64,000 bases of DNA. It comes from Segatella copri. GTDB taxonomy: Bacteria > Bacteroidota > Bacteroidia > Bacteroidales > Bacteroidaceae. The first letter of the stretch is position 1; every line of letters starts with the position of its first letter. Positions 8,143-15,575 of the stretch are shown here, piece after piece. The notes below the pieces were generated by a model, which worked only from the letters and a program-made list of their open reading frames with translations, was not told where the DNA came from and ran no database searches. The stretch is taken from NCBI RefSeq assembly GCF_019127135.1, contig NZ_JAHOEA010000006.1, forward strand, positions 34,308 to 98,307. Direction: 5' to 3'. Made by a program: the position numbers and the translations under genes.

Positions 8143-8370
8143 ATTTGTATGGTTTAAGTTCTGCATACGAGTATACTCTGAGGCCAAATCATTAATTCCA
8201 TCATCATCAAGATTAGTATATATCTTTAATGCGATGGATGAATTTGTATCTTTATCCTTAGCTTTCCACACATCAGCGAAACCACCTGAACCCATTAGTT
8301 TCTCTAATATATATCTTTCATCAAAGACATCTCCAGCTTTGAATTTGTGTATTGCTTTTTTTTCTGCCAT
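8143..8370 (-). pseudogene. Ser/Thr protein kinase, N-lobe fragment only
   Basis: The first 76 codons are the start of a eukaryotic-like kinase. ERYILEKLMGSGGFADVWKA holds the glycine loop, and IALKIY holds the ATP-binding Lys. After HTNI the frame passes into the leader of the radical SAM gene; no catalytic HxDxxxxN or DFG follows. The break is clean, without a stop codon. The gene begins 30 bp after the PP2C gene, the normal place for a partner kinase. No active kinase can be made here. A chimeric kinase-RlmN polypeptide is possible on paper but unlikely given the internal ribosome site. Confidence 0.8.
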
Positions 8371-8400
8371 ATTTATATTTTAATTGTTTACTATTTTTAG

Positions 8401-10068
8401 CTATAAATACTCTTGACTCCCCATTTCATTACCACCACCTTGTATAGGTGGTTGATAATCATACTTCCTCCAATCGTGTTTAATTTCGCCATAAAGTTTC
8501 TTGAAGTCTTTTATTCTATTCTTTTCTTTAAGTGCGTTATAGTTCGCTTTATCCCTTTCTAAGGCTGCTATATTCTTATTGATATTATCAGTAAAATCAA
8601 GAACCATATTTTCTAATCTACGAGTCTTGTATTTTTGCTGTTTTATAATATCCCATGCTTTCTTTGCTTTATTGTAATCGTTTAGGACATTATTAAACAA
8701 CTGGGTGTATTCTACTGAAGGTCTCTGTTCTATATTGGTATTATGACCATTATTATTTTGAGGAAGTTGGTTTATCACCCCAGAATTTATAGGAGAATTG
8801 TTTTGTGTTTGAGTTCCTTGATTTTGAGTTGTGTTATTTGAACTTCCTGTATTCGTTTGTCTTGCACCATGAGTTGTTGTTTGGTTTCGTCGATGATCTC
8901 TATTTCTTCCATTTTGGTGATTGTTGTTAGCCTGAGAACTGCTATGTGAGCTTGAAGAGTCATCATTGATATTGGTGTCACTTTCATCCGTTTCTTTGTT
9001 AGGAATTTCGACATTAAATTCAAAATTAGAATTCCCTTCAGTTTGTGTTTTTACAAAAGAAAAGTACAACACTATCCCTAAGACACATATAGAAACAATG
9101 CCGATAATATAGATGTAAGGAGACTTTAGAATTTTCGAACTGAGAGAATCCTTACTATTTACAATAGGAACTTTTTTGTCTCTATTCTTGCTCTGTTTTT
9201 TTACCACTCTCGGATATCCATCAGGTCTACCTTTTGCAGGTTTGCCTCCATCGGACACACATAATATATCTATAGTTACATTATCTGTCCAACCTGTAGC
9301 TTGTCCTTTTTCCCACAATGCTTCTAATGAATCTTTAGAAGAAGTACAGGTACTCTCAACAGTCTCGTTTATCTCAGAATCTGTGAGTAATCCACATAAC
9401 CCATCACTGCAAAGAATAAATACATCACGTTGGTAAATATCATATACTCGCAATTCTGGAGTTGCAGTTTCACCATTATCTCCAAGTGATTTCGTTATAA
9501 TATTGCCATCTGGATGATTGAACGCTTCTTCTTCTGATATTTTGCCTTCATCAACTAAAGATTGTACATAAGAGTGGTCATGAGATAGACGAACTAACTC
9601 ATTATTTGGATTGAATCTGTATATTCTGCTATCACCACACCATCCGCAATATGCTTTACCATTTAATAGCCATAGTAGAACAATAGTACTACCTAGTCCT
9701 TCAGCTTCTTTGTGTTCTTTTGCATATTGCTTAATTGAATTATCTGCGTCGATGATTGACTCCTTGATAAAATCCAAAATGTCAACTTCGTTGCTTAATA
9801 TTTCGTTAGGAACACTAGAAAAATGTTTCTTTATACTTTCAACGACAAGCATAGATGCGATTTCACCAGCGTTCATTCCTCCCATGCCATCTGCTACAAC
9901 AAGAAGCGTTCCTTTTTCAGACAATTCTATGTCTGTATCGTTTCCTATTTTGGGACTCGAGTCTGAATTCAAAAGTGATAAGTCTGGACATATCCAATAG
10001 TTATCTTGATTTTGAGCTCGCCCTGCTCTATCACACTTTGCTGCGACATTAAATATAATTCGGCTCAT
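8401..10068 (-). CDS. Membrane-anchored PP2C-family protein phosphatase
   Basis: A 555-residue protein. Residues 1-275 are a complete PP2C domain: RAGRAQNQDNYW, VVADGMGGMNAGEIAS (metal-binding Asp), CGDSRIYRF, ILCSDGLCGLL and TDNVTIDILCV. One membrane helix lies at about 316-337. It is followed by an Asn/Gln/Ser/Thr-rich linker (about 350-450) and a basic, helical C-terminal segment, probably outside the inner membrane. PP2C enzymes remove phosphate from Ser/Thr; here the natural target would be a kinase encoded next, which is broken. The start overlaps hldD by 20 bp, showing tight coupling to the heptose genes. Confidence 0.9.
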   Translation of the reverse strand: MSRIIFNVAAKCDRAGRAQNQDNYWICPDLSLLNSDSSPKIGNDTDIELSEKGTLLVVADGMGGMNAGEIASMLVVESIKKHFSSVPNEILSNEVDILDFIKESIIDADNSIKQYAKEHKEAEGLGSTIVLLWLLNGKAYCGWCGDSRIYRFNPNNELVRLSHDHSYVQSLVDEGKISEEEAFNHPDGNIITKSLGDNGETATPELRVYDIYQRDVFILCSDGLCGLLTDSEINETVESTCTSSKDSLEALWEKGQATGWTDNVTIDILCVSDGGKPAKGRPDGYPRVVKKQSKNRDKKVPIVNSKDSLSSKILKSPYIYIIGIVSICVLGIVLYFSFVKTQTEGNSNFEFNVEIPNKETDESDTNINDDSSSSHSSSQANNNHQNGRNRDHRRNQTTTHGARQTNTGSSNNTTQNQGTQTQNNSPINSGVINQLPQNNNGHNTNIEQRPSVEYTQLFNNVLNDYNKAKKAWDIIKQQKYKTRRLENMVLDFTDNINKNIAALERDKANYNALKEKNRIKDFKKLYGEIKHDWRKYDYQPPIQGGGNEMGSQEYL

Positions 10069-11047
10069 ATCTTTTATTTTTTTTGTTTAAAAATTCATTT
10101 ACATATTGAGATATGCCAGCTTCTAACGAAGTAAACTCTTTTGTATAACCAACCGATCTTAACTTCGTCAAATTAGCCTCTGTGAAATTTTGGTAATGTT
10201 TTTTAAGTTTCTCGGGCATATCTATATAATGGATTTTACATTCTATATGACAGGCTTTTTTAATTGATTCTACGACTTCCAAAAAGCTACTTGCACATCC
10301 TGTTCCTACATTGAAGAGTCCTATAATTTCCTGATGTTCCAGCATCCAAATAATGACATCTACACAATCTCTAACGTATACAAAGTCTCTTTTTTGTTGT
10401 CCGTCTTTGAAATCTGCGCAATTAGATTTGAATAAGTTTACAGTATTGTTTTGGAGCATCTGCAAGAAAAAATGAAATATAACGCTTGCTTGTAAACCTT
10501 TGTGATATTCGTTAGGTCCATATACGTTGAAAAATTTCAATCCAACTGATAATGATTTGTTTTTATTCACATATCTATCATATGAAATATATTTGTCGAC
10601 ATAATTTTTACTCCATGCATATGGATTTAATGGAGATAGCTGATTTAAGTATTCTATGTCATCAGAATCTATATATCCTTTTCCCCCATCTCCATAGGTA
10701 GAAGCAGAAGATGCATATATGAATCGAATGTGATTATTTTTACAAAACTCATACAATCTAATCGTTAATTTGATGTTATTTTCAACAATAGAATCTACAT
10801 TATTTTCTGTAGTAGAGGAAATACCTCCAAGATGAATAATGGCTTTTATTTTTTGAACATTAGATTCTATAAATGAATCTATATCTTGAGGGGAAACAAG
10901 ATATGGGAATATACGTTTTGATATATTCCTCCATTTATCTTCAACCCCGAATGAGTCAACGGCAACAAGACCTTTATATTGTCTTAGCTCTAATTCTGCA
11001 AGCAAATTTGAACCTATAAAACCTGTAGCACCTGTTACAATAATCAT
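10049..11047 (-). CDS. hldD: ADP-L-glycero-D-manno-heptose 6-epimerase
   Basis: A 332-residue extended short-chain dehydrogenase. The NADP loop GATGFIGSN is at residues 6-14 and the catalytic YxxxK is Y143-K147 (YAWSK). HldD-specific stretches are seen: ISSTTENN near 77, FNVYGPNEYHKG near 173, KRDFVYVRD and FTEANLTKLRSVGY. The enzyme inverts C6 of ADP-D-glycero-beta-D-manno-heptose, the last step of the pathway. Its ATG overlaps the hldE stop (ATGA-type, 4 bp), and its end overlaps the PP2C start by 20 bp. Confidence 0.88.
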   Translation of the reverse strand: MIIVTGATGFIGSNLLAELELRQYKGLVAVDSFGVEDKWRNISKRIFPYLVSPQDIDSFIESNVQKIKAIIHLGGISSTTENNVDSIVENNIKLTIRLYEFCKNNHIRFIYASSASTYGDGGKGYIDSDDIEYLNQLSPLNPYAWSKNYVDKYISYDRYVNKNKSLSVGLKFFNVYGPNEYHKGLQASVIFHFFLQMLQNNTVNLFKSNCADFKDGQQKRDFVYVRDCVDVIIWMLEHQEIIGLFNVGTGCASSFLEVVESIKKACHIECKIHYIDMPEKLKKHYQNFTEANLTKLRSVGYTKEFTSLEAGISQYVNEFLNKKNKRYEPNYI

Positions 11048-12411
11048 AGTTTTATTTTATCTATTATTTTTGTTGATGATAGGTTATATACAAATGGGAT
11101 GCTAAAAACCTGTCCTCCATTTTTTGTGACAAAATCAGCTCCTATAATCTCTTTAAATTTATAATCTCCGCCTTTTACCAACACATTTGGTTTTATTGCT
11201 TCTATAAGTTGCAATGGAGTATCATCGTCAAAGACAACTATATAGTCAATATATTGGATTGAAGACAATACTTTTATTCTTTGATTAAGTGTATTAACTG
11301 GGCGACTATTACCTTTTAATCTTCTTATGGAAGAGTCTGAGTTTAATCCTACAACAAGAATATCACCTTTTTCTTTTGCCTTTTGCAATAAGTCTATATG
11401 CCCTGCGTGAATAACATCGAAACATCCATTTGTAAAGACAACTTTCTTTCCTTTTGTCTTCTTGATAATTTCATGTACATTCAATACTTTTATGTACCCA
11501 TTTAGAACTTCGTCTAATTCTACAATAGAATTTCCAAAACGCCCAACCTTAATATTCGCAGCTTTATTGGCAAAGTATAAAATTCTATCAAATGACATGT
11601 CTTTATACTTGGATAAATAAGAAATATATGCTGTTACTATATCTCCAGCTCCAGTAACATCAAAAACGAGATGCTTTTGGCAGCTATGTTTTATGATATT
11701 ATTTTTTTCATCAACAGCAATGATACCTTCTTCACCACACGTCATAATTAATCGCTCTGTATTTAATACACTTCTTAATTTTTGTAAAGAACTATCACTA
11801 ATCCATATTTCAGACAATTTATCTAAAAGTTTATGTATTTCCTTTTTGTTGCCTTTAACAATAGTTGCTCCTTTATATTTTTTCAAGTCATTCTCCTTGA
11901 TATCTATAATGACATTAATGCCATTTCTTTGTCCATAACGGATAATGTCTTGACACATTTGCGTGGTAATAACGCCTTTATTATAATCAGATATTACAAT
12001 GTTGCATATTTGGTTCCGAGTCAGATAATTCATAATTTTATATCTATCTTCGTCACTATAGGACACAAAAGTTTCTCGATCTGTACGAAACATTTGCTGA
12101 TGAAGGTCATTTACGAATCTTGTTTTGCACGTGGTATCGGTATTATATGTTGATAAAAAATCGACCTCTAGACCTTCTTGCTTTAGTATTTTCTTAAACA
12201 TTTTACCATTTTCATCGTTTCCAATTATTCCAAACAAAATTACATTAGCTCCTAACCTTTTTAGTTGTTTTGCAACATTTGCAGCTCCTCCTAATTGATA
12301 TTCGCATGTAGTTTGTTTCAAAATAGGGCAACCTGATTCAGGCGAGACTCTTTCGACTATACCAAAAACATATTTGTCTAACATGAGATCGCCAATAACA
12401 ATAGTTTTCAT
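11044..12411 (-). CDS. hldE: Bifunctional heptose-7-phosphate kinase / heptose-1-phosphate adenylyltransferase
   Basis: From the start at 12411 (GGAG nine bases upstream) the protein has 455 residues. Residues 1-305 are a PfkB-type sugar kinase: GDLMLDKYVFG at 7-17 and the catalytic DVTGAGD ending at 257. Residues 320-455 are a nucleotidyltransferase with VVFTNGCFDVIHAGH, whose HxGH is at 335-338. HldE phosphorylates D-glycero-D-manno-heptose 7-phosphate at C1, then adds AMP after the phosphatase step. Longer starts overlap gmhAB and look spurious. Both halves appear intact. Confidence 0.9.
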   Translation of the reverse strand: MKTIVIGDLMLDKYVFGIVERVSPESGCPILKQTTCEYQLGGAANVAKQLKRLGANVILFGIIGNDENGKMFKKILKQEGLEVDFLSTYNTDTTCKTRFVNDLHQQMFRTDRETFVSYSDEDRYKIMNYLTRNQICNIVISDYNKGVITTQMCQDIIRYGQRNGINVIIDIKENDLKKYKGATIVKGNKKEIHKLLDKLSEIWISDSSLQKLRSVLNTERLIMTCGEEGIIAVDEKNNIIKHSCQKHLVFDVTGAGDIVTAYISYLSKYKDMSFDRILYFANKAANIKVGRFGNSIVELDEVLNGYIKVLNVHEIIKKTKGKKVVFTNGCFDVIHAGHIDLLQKAKEKGDILVVGLNSDSSIRRLKGNSRPVNTLNQRIKVLSSIQYIDYIVVFDDDTPLQLIEAIKPNVLVKGGDYKFKEIIGADFVTKNGGQVFSIPFVYNLSSTKIIDKIKL

Positions 12412-12433
12412 TTGTAATTCTCCGGTATCCATA

Positions 12434-13501
12434 TTATTGAACAAGTATGAATTTAGCATTAATTCTATTAGCGAATAATCTATCTGCAAAGGAATCTCCA
12501 ACAACAATTGTTTTTGAAAAATCAATATCAGGAAAATCTCTTTTTATGTTTTCTGCCATTCCTGTATTAGGTTTTCTTGTTTTGTCCGTATCGTCTATAC
12601 CTTTACTGTAATAGACTTTATCTATAGACCCCCCAAGCTTCTTGATTTCACTCAACATACATTCATGTAATGTTAACAATTCATTCTCGGTCATAATACC
12701 TTTTCCTATTCCTGCTTGATTCGTTGTTATGAAAATCCTATCAAAACATTCCGAGAGTAATTTAATGTTAGATTTAAAGCCATCAGTAAAAACAAACTCA
12801 GAAAAAGATGAAATATAGCCATTGGGTTTTGTTATATTGACAACGCCATCACGATCAAGTATAAGGAACTTATAACCATTTTTGAATTCATTTTTTATTT
12901 GCTCCCACTCATTGACTGTTTTTAAATCTACTATTTCCTCTACCAGTTCACACACTATATGAGATATGATATCATGGCACTCTTGGATAATCTGTACATC
13001 ATTGCTTGGAATCATTATTATTTCTTCTGCTAACAAATCAATATCATGTACGCATTGTCCTGTGAAAACTATTGATTTTATATTAGAATTCTTACACACA
13101 TTCAATGCTTCTATGATATTCCTTGATTTACATGATGTTGTAAATGCAATAAACACATCTTTCGTTGTACCAATGCCTTCTATTTGCCGAGAGAAAATTC
13201 TTTCAAATCCAAAATCATTTCCTATACAAGTTAATAGAGATGCATTGGAACTCAACGATAATGAGGGAAAAGGTGTTCTGCTATTTTTTAAACGCCCCAT
13301 CATTTCTGAGGAAAAATGTTCTGATTGAGAAGCTGAACCACCATTTCCAGCTGTGATTATTTTTCCTCCGAGTTTTAGGCATTCAGCCAAGATTTGTGCA
13401 GATTTTAATATTTTATTTTGAATTCCAACATTTTGAATGATTGTATTCAAAATAGCTCTACGTTGCTCTAACTTTTTATTTATTTTTACTAGTAATTCCA
13501 T
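12434..13501 (-). CDS. gmhA/gmhB: GmhA-GmhB fusion: sedoheptulose-7-phosphate isomerase and heptose-1,7-bisphosphate phosphatase
   Basis: From the start at 13501 (MELLVKINKKLEQRR) the protein has 355 residues. Residues 1-195 are a SIS isomerase with GNGGSASQSEHF at 52-63 and CHDIISH at 175-181, as in GmhA. Residues 205-355 are a HAD-type phosphatase: LDRDGVVN at 215-222 with the nucleophile Asp, FITTNQAGIGKG, and VVGDSFAD near the end, as in GmhB. These enzymes are usually separate proteins; the fusion puts steps one and three on one chain. It follows upxY by 14 bp. An upstream extension of the frame overlaps upxY and is rejected. Confidence 0.88.
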   Translation of the reverse strand: MELLVKINKKLEQRRAILNTIIQNVGIQNKILKSAQILAECLKLGGKIITAGNGGSASQSEHFSSEMMGRLKNSRTPFPSLSLSSNASLLTCIGNDFGFERIFSRQIEGIGTTKDVFIAFTTSCKSRNIIEALNVCKNSNIKSIVFTGQCVHDIDLLAEEIIMIPSNDVQIIQECHDIISHIVCELVEEIVDLKTVNEWEQIKNEFKNGYKFLILDRDGVVNITKPNGYISSFSEFVFTDGFKSNIKLLSECFDRIFITTNQAGIGKGIMTENELLTLHECMLSEIKKLGGSIDKVYYSKGIDDTDKTRKPNTGMAENIKRDFPDIDFSKTIVVGDSFADRLFANRINAKFILVQ

Positions 13502-13515
13502 TGGAATCGAAGAAA

Positions 13516-14244
13516 TTAAATAGACATTAGAAATGCACTCGGTATATACGCTGTAACTACAGTTACCAATTCGTCCACAACCACTCCAACTCTTTGCTGT
13601 CCCTGCCATCTTGCGACTCTGCCAATCACTCCCTTAAACGCACCATCAATAACCTTTACCAACTGTCCTTTCTCGAACTTTGGCACTTCGACTAATGACA
13701 CGATGGTATTGTCCGCATCGGCAGCACAGATGATTTTGAGACTTTCCATCTGACAGTCTGGAACTATCATAGGAATCTTCTCTATTCTGCGCCCAACGTG
13801 GACGTGACGATAATAAAAGCGGAGAAATGGGAGGTTTACGTTGTCGTAAACAAAGGTTTTGAGTTGTTCTTCGGTACCGTAGGCGAAGAAGATGTTAGGT
13901 AAACGAGACTCGGTAACATTTTTACGCTTACCTTTTATAAGTTTTACTACATTAGTGGTAGGATAGAAAGCTGTGATACCTTTTGCGGTCAAATAGTCGT
14001 ATGCCTTTTTTTCTCTACCATAAGTGGCGCGTAAGGCATACCAATGAGGAAAATCTGCCTCTTTTTGTGCTTTAGGCTTACTTGCTATATGGGCATTTCT
14101 GGTGGACACCCCTGTTTGTGAACTCTTGGCGGAAACTATGCTTTGAGCTTCGGGGAGGGCGTTGGAGGTAAGTCCAGCGCAAGGAGGGAATTCACCACCT
14201 CCTGAGGTGTGTACATCTTCTGATGTCCATTCATCGACTTTCAT
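13516..14244 (-). CDS. UpxY-family transcription antiterminator (NusG-like)
   Basis: A 242-residue protein. Residues 1-62 are a low-complexity extension. The NusG N-terminal domain starts near 66 (HWYALRATYGREKKAYDYL), and a KOW motif lies at about 190-223 (GQLVKVIDGAFKGVIGRVAR). UpxY proteins are specialised NusG paralogs that let RNA polymerase read through long Bacteroides polysaccharide operons by acting on the 5' leader. Here the operon behind it makes ADP-heptose and phospho-signalling proteins rather than a capsule. A long leader (about 500 bases) separates it from the promoter at 14749-14756. Confidence 0.9.
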   Translation of the reverse strand: MKVDEWTSEDVHTSGGGEFPPCAGLTSNALPEAQSIVSAKSSQTGVSTRNAHIASKPKAQKEADFPHWYALRATYGREKKAYDYLTAKGITAFYPTTNVVKLIKGKRKNVTESRLPNIFFAYGTEEQLKTFVYDNVNLPFLRFYYRHVHVGRRIEKIPMIVPDCQMESLKIICAADADNTIVSLVEVPKFEKGQLVKVIDGAFKGVIGRVARWQGQQRVGVVVDELVTVVTAYIPSAFLMSI

Positions 14245-14748
14245 ATCGGTGCTAACTTTTTTCTAGACAGAAATCCGTTAAATTGCGACAGAAAAAAAGC
14301 GTGGAATCGTCCTGTTGTCCATTCCACTTCCTGAGGCTCTAGCAATTGCCTATCATAGTTGAACAGACAACGTCAGAGCCCACGCCGATATGAAAATCAT
14401 GTCCGTGTAAAGAGACCTATATAATACATTTAATTGCGCCCGAAAGGGTACAATCTATGCTTACAAGGTCTCCACGGGATTGAAATAATCACACCCGGGA
14501 CATCTACCGTTGACCATATTCAAGACTATGATTAACTGTTAATTTGCTAGATTACAGGAAGTCTTAAACACAGCGTCGATAAACGCCTTCCATTATGTCT
14601 GGATTGTCTTCCCACCCAAAGCCCGCTTTCGTATAGATATGTCATGGTTGACTTCACTACACTCTGCACGGCGTAGGCTGCCGACTCGGTTATCATGAAA
14701 GAACTCGTCTTACAGCGACAACTGCGGTCTGGCTATACAATCCGACTG
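14245..14748 (-). promoter_or_regulatory. Long 5' leader of the heptose/PP2C operon
   Basis: No gene is seen here on either strand. Read leftward, bases about 14302-14251 resemble the sequence before the second upxY gene: a CGCTTTTTTTCTGT stretch, then GGATTT and CTAG-type blocks just before the ATG. UpxY proteins are known to act through such leaders. A small CCC-loop-GGG hairpin lies near 14440. I infer an antitermination leader. Confidence 0.45.
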
Positions 14749-14756
14749 CAAAAATA
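14749..14756 (-). promoter_or_regulatory. -7 box for the UpxY-heptose operon
   Basis: Read leftward the bases are TATTTTTG, matching TAnnTTTG, with a TTG about 21 bp upstream as the -33 element. The start would be near 14741. No other gene lies in the 14245-14990 gap, so this is the natural promoter for upxY. Confidence 0.5.
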
Positions 14757-14912
14757 CGAAAATTTATTGAGAAAAGACAAGAAATGGCAGGAAATATCAA
14801 TACAGACATGCAAATTTAAGACTATTTAAGTCTAAATTCTTTAATATCTCAGAATTTTTACATACGCAAATACCTGTTTTATGCGTTTTTTGTATGCTGT
14901 GTTAGGCTATAT

Positions 14913-14981
14913 ACTTCAAGTACCGATGAAGTATAACTTCGACAAGCAATGAAGTACTACTTCAATGACCGATAAAGTACT
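14913..14981. repeat. Three tandem 23-bp repeats
   Basis: Units at 14913-14935, 14936-14958 and 14959-14981 are exactly 23 bp each. Every unit starts ACTTC and ends with a GAAGTA- or AAAGTA-type block, so GAAGTA and ACTTC face each other across each junction. They lie just past the end of the lysozyme gene and between the tra operon and the cargo operon promoter. They could be protein-binding iterons, a recombination scar or a transcription end signal. Confidence 0.75.
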
Positions 14982-14990
14982 ATTGCTTTT

Positions 14991-15533
14991 TTATGGGATG
15001 TATATAAGTTGAAGTTCCGCCATTCTCCGCCTTCTGATGGACGGTATATGCTTGCCTCTCCATCTGCAAAAGTCAAGGTAGTCTTTCTCAATGTCACGCA
15101 TTCCTCGCTCAATCTTTTGCAGGAGGCGGCTCTTGGGAAATCTTTTGTTCCCTAATATCTTATAGGGTCCGACATTATAGGCAAGTACGGCAAGGAGTAG
15201 TGAGTCCTTGCCATACTTGCGGAACATGGTGCATAGTTTGGTGAGGTCTGAGCACAATAGAGAATCAGCTTGCCGATAAGTGAGATTCTTCTTGAACTTC
15301 TCGTGCGGCAATATCCGGTGTCCCCACCCGATATAGGGATAGTTGCGCTTGATATCGTGCCATCCCTCGTAATACTTGATACAGCGCACGGCTCGCTCAA
15401 AGGGAGGCAAAGCGAAAATGCCCAAGTCGGCTTGGCTTGGGCTGTCGTTGGTGGGTGTCTTGTTCTGCGCCATGATGCTCTGGCACAGTAACAAGAGTGT
15501 TAGGATGATGTATGTTCTTGTCTTTTTCGTCAT
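14991..15533 (-). CDS. Lysozyme-like (GH24-type) transfer-associated muramidase
   Basis: A 180-residue protein with a signal peptide (residues 1-22, ending IMAQ). CIKYYEGWHDIKRNYPYIGW at 51-70 fits the phage-lysozyme active-site region with Glu56 as the catalytic acid, followed by GH and a helical body (LAVLAYNVGPYKILGNKRF). Such enzymes cut glycan strands and are common next to tra genes of Bacteroides ICEs, where they help the channel cross the wall. It follows the coupling-protein gene by 42 bp as the last gene of the transfer operon. Confidence 0.8.
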   Translation of the reverse strand: MTKKTRTYIILTLLLLCQSIMAQNKTPTNDSPSQADLGIFALPPFERAVRCIKYYEGWHDIKRNYPYIGWGHRILPHEKFKKNLTYRQADSLLCSDLTKLCTMFRKYGKDSLLLAVLAYNVGPYKILGNKRFPKSRLLQKIERGMRDIEKDYLDFCRWRGKHIPSIRRRRMAELQLIYIP

Positions 15534-15575
15534 GGATGTTGTTCTTGTTTTGTTTTTTGGGGTGTCATTGGCTTG

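Noticed and set aside
13516..14244. Capsule or exopolysaccharide locus signalled by UpxY
   Set aside because: No glycosyltransferase, flippase or polymerase follows; the sugar genes make only ADP-heptose.
14913..14981. CRISPR array
   Set aside because: The 23-bp units are directly adjacent with no unique spacers, and there is no cas gene.
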